Position numbers and translations under genes: made by a program | The notes under the pieces: generated by a model | Database searches by the model: none | Seen by the model: only the letters and a program-made list of their open reading frames with translations | What the model was told of the DNA's origin: nothing | Shown: piece by piece, positions 37,001-47,029 of the stretch | Numbering within the stretch: position 1 is the first letter of the stretch | Layout of the letters: every line of letters starts with the position of its first letter | From: Dioscorea cayenensis subsp. rotundata | Lineage: Eukaryota > Streptophyta > Magnoliopsida > Dioscoreales > Dioscoreaceae | Direction: 5' to 3' | Length of the DNA: 64,000 nucleotides | Assembly: GCF_009730915.1 (NCBI RefSeq) | Contig: NC_052489.1 | Span: 30,435,916 to 30,499,915 of the forward strand

Positions 37001-40000
37001 GAATAACCTAATGAAGTGGTTGGGAAGAAGAAAAGGAAAAAAGAGAAATAGTTAGCATGAAAATAACTTTGTGGTTTAAGACAACTAGCTAGTGGGTAAC
37101 AAGAAGGAATATAATTAGTTAAGAAATAAATATGAGCTAATTGGTCTACCAAAGATGAATTAAACTAATATGCTCTAATTAAACTTGTAAGGAAAGAATA
37201 TGATGTGACTAACTAAAAAATAAATATAATCTAATGAGATAGATTACATTAACCTGTTTTAACTGAACTAGTAAAGAAGGAATATAAGCAGGTAAGAGAT
37301 AAATATGAGCTAATGAGTCTAATGAGGATGGATTGCACTGATGGTTAGTGGTGCTAACCTAGCTGATAAGGACTATATAATGACTAATTGAGGAAATTTA
37401 ATATTATAAAGTGGAGGTTCTAAAATATAAAAATTTAATTTTAAACAAATTATATTAAATAGTTTGGTAGTTAAGATGTGAAGATGTAATCAATTATGGT
37501 TTGAAATTGTACATTTGCAATTTTTTATAATGGACCACTGATCAGCTCATGATTTTTACTTTTGCAATTGTTTATAATGGACCACTGATCAGCTCATGAT
37601 TTTTACTGAACTAATAAGTAAGGAATATGACCAACTGAGCAAGAAATATGAGTGATTGGACCTAATTACAAGGATTGACCAGCCAATAGCTTAAACTGAA
37701 ATGATAAGGAAGAAATATGAACAATTAAGAAATAAATACGGAAACTTCATTTATTGTCAATGTATTATGTCATTAAAAATCAAACATATTAATTAAAACG
37801 ACATGAGTAATCCAATGGCCATTTTCTCTAGTGTTAATTATTTGTTGTCTTCATTTGAAAATCTTTTAAAAATGAGAGATCTTGAGGTCACCTATAAAAT
37901 TACAAGGACTTCAAAGTCAATTGAAATTATGGCAGGGTTTTTTAAGATTATTTATTTTATACATGCATGCATAGTTGCATACATACCGCATGGTGTTTGT
38001 CTGTTTTTTGTTCTCTGTTTTTTAATGGAATGGTTTATCCACCTTTTCACGAAAAAAAAATAATAATAATAATAATAATACCGCATGGTGCATATACAAC
38101 CTCGAATAGAAGATATTATTTTCATACTACCCTCCCTGAATTTATTACTTATTCTTATGTTACTGGTATCACTACTGATACAACTACTATTACGTTTGTG
38201 AACAGGTGAGAGTATGTGGGAGCACTGCATATGTTGCTCAAACTTCATGGATTCAGAATGGAACTATACAAGAGAACATCCTGTTTGGAATGCCGATGAA
38301 TTCAAGCAAATACAAGGAAGTTCTTCGAGTTTGTTGTCTGGAGAAGGACATGGAGATGATGGAGTTTGGAGACCAGACTGAGATTGGAGAGAGAGGGATT
38401 AATCTGAGTGGTGGTCAGAAGCAGAGAATTCAACTCGCCAGGGCTGTTTATCAGGACTCTGATGTTTATCTACTTGATGATGTCTTCAGTGCTGTTGATG
38501 CTCATACTGGTTCTGAGATCTTCAAGGTTTTCATTCTCTTTTTCTTTTTTTTTTATTTTCCTATTTGTATGCTTTTGATATTACTAGCTCTTAGTTCTTG
38601 CTTCATTGGTGGTGGCGGTTTGTAGGAATGCGTCAGAGGAGCTCTCAAAGATAAAACAGTCCTGCTTGTTACTCACCAAGTTGACTTCTTGCACAATGTC
38701 AATTGCATCTACGTGAGTAATCTCTGATTTCTGTTTATTATTTTTACCATATGAAGTTAGAACATAGCTCTGATTTATTGCTGAATTTTTTTTTTATTTT
38801 GATAATGATTTATTGGTGAAATTCAATCACATATATAACAGGTTATGCGAGATGGGGAAATAGCAGAAGCTGGTAAATATGATGAATTAGCTGCTTCTGG
38901 ACCAGAATTTATGGGTCTTGTTGCGGCTCATGAGAGTTCCATGGAGCTTGTAGAGCAGAGTGCAAATCAAGACAACAACCAGAACTTTGAGCCTGAGCAA
39001 GCTGCTGCATTGAATCAGAAACAGTCAGCCGGCAACAATGAGCCAGAAGGATCACCGAAAACAGAGAAAGGAAGCTCTAAACTCATTAAGGAGGAAGAGC
39101 GTGAGACAGGCCATGTCAGCTGGAGTGTATACAAGACTTACGTGACTGAAGCTTGGGGATGGTGGGGAGTGATAGCAATCTTGCTGGTTTCACTGGCATG
39201 GCAAGGCGCTCAAATGGCATGTGACTACTGGTTGGCATTTGAAACATCAGACGAAAATGAAGCTTCCTTCAATGCGTCTTTGTTTATTGAAGTATATGCA
39301 GGCCTAGCCGCTGTAGCCATCATTCTTGTGACAGTTCGAGCTTTCCTTGTCGCCTATCTGGGGCTCAAGACTGCTCAGATATTTTTCGAACAGATCCTCA
39401 ACTCTATACTGCATGCTCCAATGTCATTCTTTGATACTACACCTTCTGGAAGGATTCTAACTCGGGTAATCCTACACATTCTCCTTAAAGCCCCTTCCTT
39501 TTAAGCATTTTCTTTCAATTAAGTGATTCAGCACTCATGGCGTTCTTTTTTTCTGTTGTTTTTTCAGGCATCATCAGATCAAACCAACATTGATCTGTTT
39601 CTTCCCTTCTTCGTGGGGCTGACTGTTTCAATGTATATCACTGTGATCAGCATCATCATTGTTACTGGCCAGGTTGCTTGGCCAACATTCATTGCTGTTA
39701 TTCCATTAGCAATACTGAATTTTTGGTACAGGGTAAGCTTGCAGTTTAACCCAGCTAATATGACCCTTCTGGAATAGTGAGGTTGAATTAATATGATCTG
39801 ATCATGGTTTCTTTCAGGGTTATTACCTTGCAACATCTCGGGAGCTAACTCGTCTTGATTCAATCACAAAAGCCCCCGTCATTCATCATTTTTCTGAGAC
39901 AGTTCTCGGTGTGACCACAATTCGATGCTTCAAGAAGGAAGCCAGATTTACCCAAGAAAATGTTGACAGGGTTAATTCAAGTTTACGGATGGATTTCCAT

Positions 40001-41801
40001 AACAATGGATCCAATGAGTGGCTAGGATTCCGGTTAGAATTAATTGGGAGCTTTGTCCTCTGCGTCACTGCTTTGCTCATTGTCATGCTTCCTGCGAATA
40101 TTATCCAACCAGGTACCTCTTGAAAAGCTCTCTTTTTTTCTGGTTTCTATAGTTTGATAGCGTATCACACTATTATAGTGTACATGTTAACTTAACGTAC
40201 AGCTTTTGGACTTAAAATTAGCTGTAGGTTCAGAAATAGCCATTCAAGGACTCGTAGATGTTTGGCTGATATCTTAATGCTCAACTATAACACAAAAGGT
40301 TTTTTTGTGGTTGGCATGTTGTCTGTGGGAACTGACATGTGTTGCTTGTGATGCAGAATATGTAGGCCTATCTCTGTCCTACGGCCTCAGTTTGAATACC
40401 GCATTGTTTTGGGCTGTATGGATCAGTTGCTTTATAGAGAATAGGATGGTCTCAGTTGAAAGGGTGAAGCAGTTCACTAAGATTCCTCCTGAATCTGCAT
40501 GGGAGATCAAAGGATGCCTGCCTTCTTTGAATTGGCCCATGCGAGGAGATATTAGTGTCCAAGACTTGAAGGTGAGTTACTCTGATGTTCTGCTAGGAAC
40601 TTAGGACGTCGCTTCAGGTCAATTTGGTGATGTATCGGATTACCATTCTGGACTTCAACTGTATAACTTGGCTTGCCAATTTTCACAGGTTCGATACCGA
40701 CCAAATACTCCTTTGGTTCTCAAGGGTATCTCACTCAATATCCATGGTGGAGAGAAAATTGGGGTTGTTGGTCGAACAGGGAGTGGAAAATCAACACTGG
40801 TGCAAGTTTTGTTTAGACTAGTTGAGCCTTCTGGTGGAAAGATTGTAATTGATGGGATAGACATCTGCACATTGGGTCTTCATGATCTCAGATCACGCTT
40901 TGGTATCATACCTCAAGAGCCTGTTCTCTTTGAAGGAACAGTGCGAAGCAACATCGATCCGATTGGAAAATATTCAGATGATGAGATATGGCAGGTATGA
41001 ATCATTTATTTTCTTTCATCCATGTTGTTCTGCCTTCTAAACTTGATCAGTAGCTGATTGACTTCCTCAAAATTACAAACACCAGATCACTTCAAGCTCT
41101 CAACTTGTATTTACTTGTATCCTGTGTTATTGTTTCTGCTGTTTCGTTGTTCTCCATTTACAATGCTGCAACATCTTCATTTCTCTCATTGTGGTAAACA
41201 ACATGTGTCCTTGCAGAGTCTTGAGCGTTGCCAACTTAAAGATGCGGTGGCTTCAAAACCTGAGAAGCTTGATGCATCGGGTACATCTCTCTTCCACACA
41301 TACACAACAGCTCTTTCCAGCAAATTTGTTGAATCACTTGTCCTTAATTTGTGACCTTCTTTCTTTCCATAGTTGTCGATAATGGGGAGAACTGGAGTGT
41401 GGGCCAGAGACAGCTTCTTTGCCTAGGCAGAGTTATGCTAAAGCACAGCCGAATTTTGTTCATGGATGAGGCAACCGCTTCAGTGGATTCTCAGACTGAC
41501 GGAGTGATTCAAAAGATCATCCGTGAAGACTTCGCATCTTGCACCATTATCAGCATTGCTCACAGAATACCGACAGTCATGGACTGTGACCGAGTATTGG
41601 TTGTAGATGCAGGTAAGCAGCAAACATCTTTTATGTCAAACTAAAACATGTTCGAGTCTGAAACTTAAAAGGCACACTTTACCTGTTTAATTCTGTGCAG
41701 GAATTGCAAAAGAGTTTGACAAACCAGCAAACCTAATTGAACGCCCATCTCTCTTTGGTGCGTTGGTTCAAGAGTATGCAAACCGCTCCAGTGAGCTGTA
41801 G
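34028..41801 (+). CDS. ABCC-type (MRP) transporter, ABCC4/ABCC14-like, copy 2
   Basis: Paralogue of the gene at 9111. Eleven exons: 34028-36103, 38206-38526, 38626-38712, 38842-39465, 39568-39732, 39818-40112, 40357-40571, 40689-40994, 41217-41280, 41373-41612, 41701-41801. They join to 1497 residues. Every exon after the first has exactly the length of its counterpart; exon 1 is 18 bases longer. The start [16 protein letters not shown] fits other ABCC4/14 proteins. NBD1 has GTVGSGKSS (669-677) and LSGGQ; NBD2 has GRTGSGKST (the other copy has KTT), WSVGQ and ILFMDE. All catalytic motifs are intact, so both copies look functional. Intron 1 is 2102 bases against 389 in copy 1 because of inserted repeats. 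The gene lies between the RING and BAH1-like pseudogenes. Confidence 0.93.
36441..36812. repeat. Tandem 191-base duplication in ABCC copy 2 intron 1
   Basis: CTTGCAATGACGAACATTA occurs at 36441 and again at 36632. The following stretch is repeated nearly unchanged (ATCACACTTGCTTGCAAGCT, ATTCTCTCTCTA, TTTATTCTATTTCTATTCAT). The few differences suggest a recent event. Confidence 0.85.
37070..37740. repeat. Diverged ~90-base tandem repeats and a 48-base doublet in intron 1
   Basis: Phrases of the form GGAATATAA..AGAAATAAATATGAGCTAAT recur four or five times at roughly 90-base spacing (37,070-37,340 and 37,610-37,740). Within this, TTTATAATGGACCACTGATC and the bases around it are present twice, 48 bases apart (about 37,513-37,607). 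None of it is present in the short intron 1 of the other copy. Confidence 0.65.
37996..38077. mobile_element. Short 5'-truncated retroposed insertion with A/TAA tail
   Basis: An 82-base insertion is flanked by perfect 13-base direct repeats ATACCGCATGGTG (37983-37995 and 38078-38090). It ends in a run of A followed by several TAA units. A target duplication plus a 3' A-rich tail is the mark of LINE-driven insertion. The body is too short to name its source. Confidence 0.65.
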
Positions 41802-42094
41802 ATCACAATGAAGAAAATGTAATGCTGACTCACTGATGGCCCGGTGTTTGAATACCTTCGAGTTATGGAGAATTTTGCCAGTGAGTCATAGAGTGATGAT
41901 CATGAACATTTGGAGGCAGAATTATGAGGAAAACGAAGAATGTTCATGTCATGCCAAAAGTTAATTTCTCTTTCTGAACTTGTGATCGAAAACTACAAAA
42001 TATATTACACAGCGTATGTAACTGCAGATGCTGATGTTCTTAAGTTTTATGTTTGAAGGGCATGAATAAGGCCATTCCACTGTTATAACAGTCC

Positions 42095-42100
42095 AATAAA
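42095..42100 (+). terminator. Poly(A) signal of ABCC copy 2
   Basis: AATAAA in the context TCCAATAAAATT, 294 bases after the stop and matching the signal at 15,458 in the other copy. Confidence 0.5.
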
Positions 42101-43069
42101 ATTGTGTTTGTGTATTTTTTATTACGTATATTCATGCGTATGGTATCTCAGTACAAGTGGCTTGATTTTATAACACAGGGTAGCTTGTTATAGTTGCAAA
42201 CAGGGCAAGTGATCATTTTGGATCAACGAAAATACTAGGCCAGTTCAGGTCCATTTCTGTAGCTGAGCTAGATCTACTTCATTTATTTATAACTAAACTT
42301 AGGCTAACAGTTTTCATTCTGGAGACTAATTCAATAGGCAAATAGTTAACTTGCTTATGTATGCTTTATCCTTTTGCCTATTGAATTAGCTTTTAAGCGT
42401 GTGTTGGATCGTGTTTTCTACCATATGATTTTTTTAATAATTTTTTTATTTTTGCCTCTATCCTTATCTTCAAATAGCTATTTTTGGACTGTGAGCTGCT
42501 CGAATCCAATGGATCTATTTCTGATTATTGGATAAGCTACCCTTATATACATACCGAGGTTCTTTTAAATTAATACTACTGCTCATTCTTCCTACTTCCA
42601 TTGAAAACTCTAGTAGGCATCTTTAGATTTTCTTTCTCAATCTCTTACTTTGCTCTTTATACTTGAGTGACACTTGAGACTGATTTTACAGAGATGTTCT
42701 GATCTTTGAGTTAGCTATGTCCTAATGACCAGAGTGACACCCGAAATTCCTGCACGAAGGGATGAAATTGGTTTTAAAGTAGCGTTTAACATGTCTAAAC
42801 TTAGGCTTAGAGTTTCAATTTGAATTTGTTGTTTTAATTAATATTTGCATGATATAATCTAATTATTTGTTCTAACAATCTAAGACTGATTTCTTAGTTC
42901 TTGTTTTAAATTTGGTTCTATTCATATCCTATCATTAGTGCATTCACTATTTTAGAAGGAAGCCATATATAACGTGATTAGCCCAATTATAAAAAACAAC
43001 ATCTAGATTCTCACTACTCTGCTAAGTTAGAATAAGCCACTAGGTTGTATTTGAGTTTTTAGGAAGAAA

Positions 43070-44130
43070 TTGAGACATGATGGTCCTAGCAAAAGGATTC
43101 AAGCAGAAGAAAAAGCATGGATCACTTTAAAACCTACCCTCTTACTACTCGTACCACCACTATTAGAATCATGCTTACCCTTGCTTCTGCTTTCAATTTT
43201 GAAATCCATAAGGACTAATAAAAGATTTACATGGCTCAATTGGAAGGTTTTGTTATTCTTGAATAAGAGTATAAAATTTGGAAAATCGTAATCTTTCTTA
43301 TTGCCTTAAGCAAGCCCCTAAGCATTGGCATACGAAGTTTGACACTACCATTAATTCTTGTGGATTTATTGTGAACAAATATTATAGATGTGTCCATTGC
43401 AAACATGCAGATTGTAAATGTGTTATTATTTGTTTGTATGTTGATGGCATGCTTATATTTGCATCTAACATACACTTGATCAATGATGGTTAAAGTTTCT
43501 TATATAGTAACTAGTAAGTTTGACATGAAAGACCTAGGAGAAGTTATTGTGATTCTAGGAATCAAGTTTACTATATTAGGCCCCACGTTAAACTATCCAA
43601 ATCTTATTACACCAACAAAGTGTTAAAGAAATATCTTGATTATAAACCTATTGATATATCTTTTGATCCTAGTGCACATATTAAAAAGAACAAAGGTGAA
43701 CTTGTGGATCAGGTTGCTATGCCTAGATTATAGAATTCATCATGTATATTGCAAACAAACAAGAATTGATGCTGCTTAAGCTACAACAACCCAAATCAAG
43801 AATAACTGGTTGCTCTTGAGAGGGTTCCTAGATTATTAAATTGTATTATATCCTTTGGACCAAGGTATATTGGATTCTCTAACGTGGTTGAGGGATGATT
43901 AATGATAGGCAAAACATCTAGTGGAATAAAACTTAGTCCATAAAAGTTAATAACAATAGTCACCCTACTTTTTTGATTGGAGATCCCATGATAAAGGTAA
44001 TCTATCTAATTGGTTGATTGAGAAAGCACAATTCTTATTCGAAATGTACTTTAACCCCATTACTAGGATAAGTGCTCTCATATAGTGGTTTAAGATTTAG
44101 TTGAGCTTTTAATGAGATCAAAGACTATAC
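43070..44130 (+). pseudogene. Copia pol remnant (reverse transcriptase and downstream)
   Basis: Successive short frames follow the copia pol order. A QLEGFVIL-like piece (about 43,230) leads to the RT core at 43,300-43,490 and the DMKDLGE region at 43,520. Then come KKYLDYKPIDISFDPSAHIK at about 43,630 and scattered later pieces to about 44,130. It has at least two frameshifts and several stops and cannot encode a working polyprotein. Confidence 0.75.
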
Positions 44131-44435
44131 TTATGCAAGATATTTTACTAAATTTCTTTAGAGATCTCACCTATATGGAAATAGATGCCAAGTCACATTT
44201 GTGAGCATACACAAGTAAATTCTCTAGTAATCTCCATGAAATATTATTAAGTATAAATAATCAGTTGCATAAGATCTATCTCAACCTTAATTTTGCCTAA
44301 GTGTTGCATAAGATCTTCATCAAAGTTGAATTCTGATTTAAATGTTACAGTTAAAGACTTAATTCACTATTATTCCTATATCATTGGAAACTTTATTGAA
44401 AATCTAAAGTTCAGGTCATATATAAAGCCACCTCA

Positions 44436-44611
44436 TGTGGCGAGAGGTCAATTGGTACTTAGATCCCCTCAAAAACTCTTCGCAAGTGGTGAGAGTTTGA
44501 TTTGCTGGTGAGGGCACATTTCTAAGAGTGTGATGGAGCAATGATTGTGCACGCCCCTACTTTCTTTGGCTACCTGGCCACTCATTTGGCACAAAATAAA
44601 AAAAAAAATCT
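44436..44611 (+). mobile_element. tRNA-derived SINE with 17-bp target duplication
   Basis: Perfect 17-base direct repeats TATATAAAGCCACCTCA flank the insertion (44419-44435 and 44612-44628). The body ends in an A-rich tail (about 44,591-44,609). Near its start are matches to RNA polymerase III promoter boxes: an A-box-like GGTCAATTGGT (44446-44456) and a B-box-like GAGTTTGATTT (44493-44503) about 37 bases further on. Body length is about 175 bases. It is nested in the dead copia element, so it is younger than that. Confidence 0.8.
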
Positions 44612-45103
44612 TATATAAAGCCACCTCAAGTTATGATCTTATGAAAATCTAAATTCTTCCCTTTGCCTTTCCTGCATTTCATCTCGACTTGGTTAAATCC
44701 TTTGTTCATAGCTTCTTGTTACTGTCTTGTTTAAAATCCAAACATTCTTTCAAATTTCTCTTTGATAATCACTGTGTGTATAATCTGTTGTCTTGACTTA
44801 AGTTATGATTATAACTAGAAAATTATAAGAACTGTACATGCCCAGGCCCATTATTGTAGCTAAGCTGGATACAATTCATTTGTTGACAACCTAACCTAGG
44901 CCAACATGATTTCTGCACTTGAGAATAATCCCACATTGGAAATGAAGTAAAAAATTTCACTTGCTTTTATATGTTTTATCTTTATGTGCTTCTTCAATGA
45001 AAAACTCAGGTAGCGACCTTTAATTTTCTCTCTAAAGATCCTTGAACAGAGAAATCTAAATCAGCAAAACATGAATAGCTTGAATGAGTGGCCGGAGTGA
45101 CAC

Positions 45104-45812
45104 GAAACATTAATCAAACTTGAACAAGTTTAGGTTCTTAAAAATGATGAAAATTAACATGAACACTACAATGAACTCAGCAAAACATGCAGAACAAGTA
45201 AAGTCAACATCAAGATTCACAAATTGAGATGAGGAATTAGTAAAGAATTGGATGCCAGAAACTTACCAAACAAACAGAGCAAGAAAGATCAATCTGAAGA
45301 TTCACAGAGTCAAATAGACCATAAGAGAGCATTGGCTTTCCATCATCAATGGAGAGGGAGCGAGCAATCACCGAAAAACAAAGGTGTCTTTCGATCTAAA
45401 GATCTCACCTGGATTTTAGAACCATGAATCTGCAAACAGGGAATCAACCTTGTATAAAGTTCAGAATTAAGGGACCTAATCATATTTCTTCAAGTTCAAG
45501 ATTTTCCTTATTGCAGCTGAATTGATAATAGCATAAGTGAGCAGGTTCTTGATTTCTTTTATGAAACTTTCATAATTATTCAACAGCTTTCTCGCTGCAA
45601 ACCAAAGAATACACACTTAATCAAGCATGAAGTAGGATGCAGTTCAAGCAAGGTCTGAGCTTTTTCCTTGAAACAACAAACAACTGCTGAAATGACAAGA
45701 TAGGGGGGAAGAAGGTGGCACCACACACTAGATTAATTACATACAGAGATCAAAATGAGCAATAGAAATGAAAGAATGTACTCCTGATACCTCTTGCAGA
45801 GCAGAACTTCAT
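45104..45812 (-). pseudogene. BAH1/NLA-like pseudogene, RING half missing
   Basis: Similar to exons 1-3 and introns of the intact gene at 15.6-17.8 kb. The start-codon region survives (CAT at 45810-45812, reading MKF-like then broken), but most of exon 1 is deleted. Exon 2 is present with small indels (45,478-45,720). Exon 3 has an internal deletion near 45,388 that joins CAAAGGTGTCT directly to TTCGATCTAAAG. Exons 4-6, with the rest of the RING and the C-terminus, are absent. Upstream flank similarity continues to about 46,310. Confidence 0.85.
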
Positions 45813-45984
45813 TTACAGCCTGCTGATTGAAGAGAAACTGAAAGAAGAGCAAGAAGAAAGAAGTGGAGGAAGAAGGACTTCTGATCTACTACTCTGTCAA
45901 ATAACTGAACTTCTTCATATTTTTGGAGTTACACTCATAATGTATGTATGGACAACCCCCACTTGTTGTCTTCACAATTAATGA

Positions 45985-46012
45985 ATATATATATATATAT
46001 ATATATATATTT
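45985..46012. repeat. TA microsatellite
   Basis: A run of about 13 TA units upstream of the BAH1-like pseudogene; absent at the matching place in copy 1. Confidence 0.8.
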
Positions 46013-46314
46013 AATATTTTATATTTCCAAGAGTAGAGAACTCAAAAGAGAACACTTTTAATGAAAAACATAGAATTATAGAAACAAATTTTAATGTATA
46101 ACTCTGGCAATAACTGTGTACATATATCAATGTTTGTTTGGAGATGGAACATAATAATTGCACGTAGGCCCTGTTACACAATGAATGGAATATTTTCTTT
46201 AAATATAGATCTGTCCTTTAGTAAATTGAGATGCTTTATTAAGTTTTCAGAGCTTTCATCTCTGCCTGGCAATTGACACATGAAACCCCAATAATACTGG
46301 CTTTGTCTGTTATT

Positions 46315-46860
46315 CTAATTATTCTAATCTCAAGGCTCTCTATGATAGTGCTTTCAACTTGCCTTCATAGTATATCTATCCATTTGATAAATGAATAATT
46401 AATTTATATATATATTAAATGTGAATAAATCATGTGTCATGAAGGACACTTGTGGAGCGCAATCACAAATTTAACAACATATGTGCCCGCACACTGTTTA
46501 GAAAAATCCAATGCCAATATATCAAATGATTGTTTTTTTTTTTTTTAAATAAATAATTAATATGCATATATATATATAAAGAGTTACAATATTTTTTTTA
46601 AATCTAATTTATTTATTTATTTTTATAAATATAGACTATCCACATATTCGTTGAGAATCCAATCCTTAATTTTTAAAAGTTATATAAGTAATTTTTTTTT
46701 ACAAAATAGACAAGCCACTCATAAAATATTTTTTACAATAGGGTGAGTGCCACTGCATCAACCTATAAGGTTTAAAAAATAAGAGTTAATTTGCATGTTT
46801 TAAAAGCTTAATTAAAGCGCCTCGTGATTGGAACTCATCAGAGTCAATGAGAGCGTGCCA
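46315..46860. other. AT-rich stretch at the site of the missing TCTP-auxilin segment
   Basis: No gene. It links BAH1-flank similarity on the left to RING-upstream similarity on the right. In copy 1 the corresponding interval holds TCTP, the hAT element and the auxilin gene. Either these were deleted here or they were inserted in copy 1. Confidence 0.55.
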
Positions 46861-47029
46861 CGTAAGCACAATAGTATGTGGGCCCGCTGAAGATGATGAC
46901 ATGGCATTCAGGAAAGCAAATTAAATAGCCCGCCATTTCTCTTTCCCTTTCCTGCCTCGAGTTCATCCATCGCAAACAAGCAAATCACTCTTCTTGTTTC
47001 TTGTATTTCGATCGAATTCGCAGGCGAGG

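Larger units (their letters stand above)
42236..45103 (+). mobile_element. Degraded Ty1/copia LTR retrotransposon
   Basis: Two diverged direct repeats bracket the region, about 42,243-42,760 and 44,838-45,100. Both contain TGTAGCT(A/G)AGCT, then AACxTAxxCTAGGC(C/T)AAC-like phrases, and finish near GAGTGACAC. The second is much shorter. Between them are copia pol remnants on the plus strand: LKQAPKHWHTKFDTTINSCG, ICLYVDGMLIF (the catalytic YVDD is changed to YVDG), SKFDMKDLGEVIVILGIKF and SAHIKKNKGELV. Frames change several times and stops are frequent. The element lies where the BAH1-like pseudogene has lost exons 4-6. Confidence 0.75.

Noticed and set aside
44293-44511. 72-codon plus-strand ORF
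   Set aside because: Runs from copia debris into the SINE; no coherent protein.
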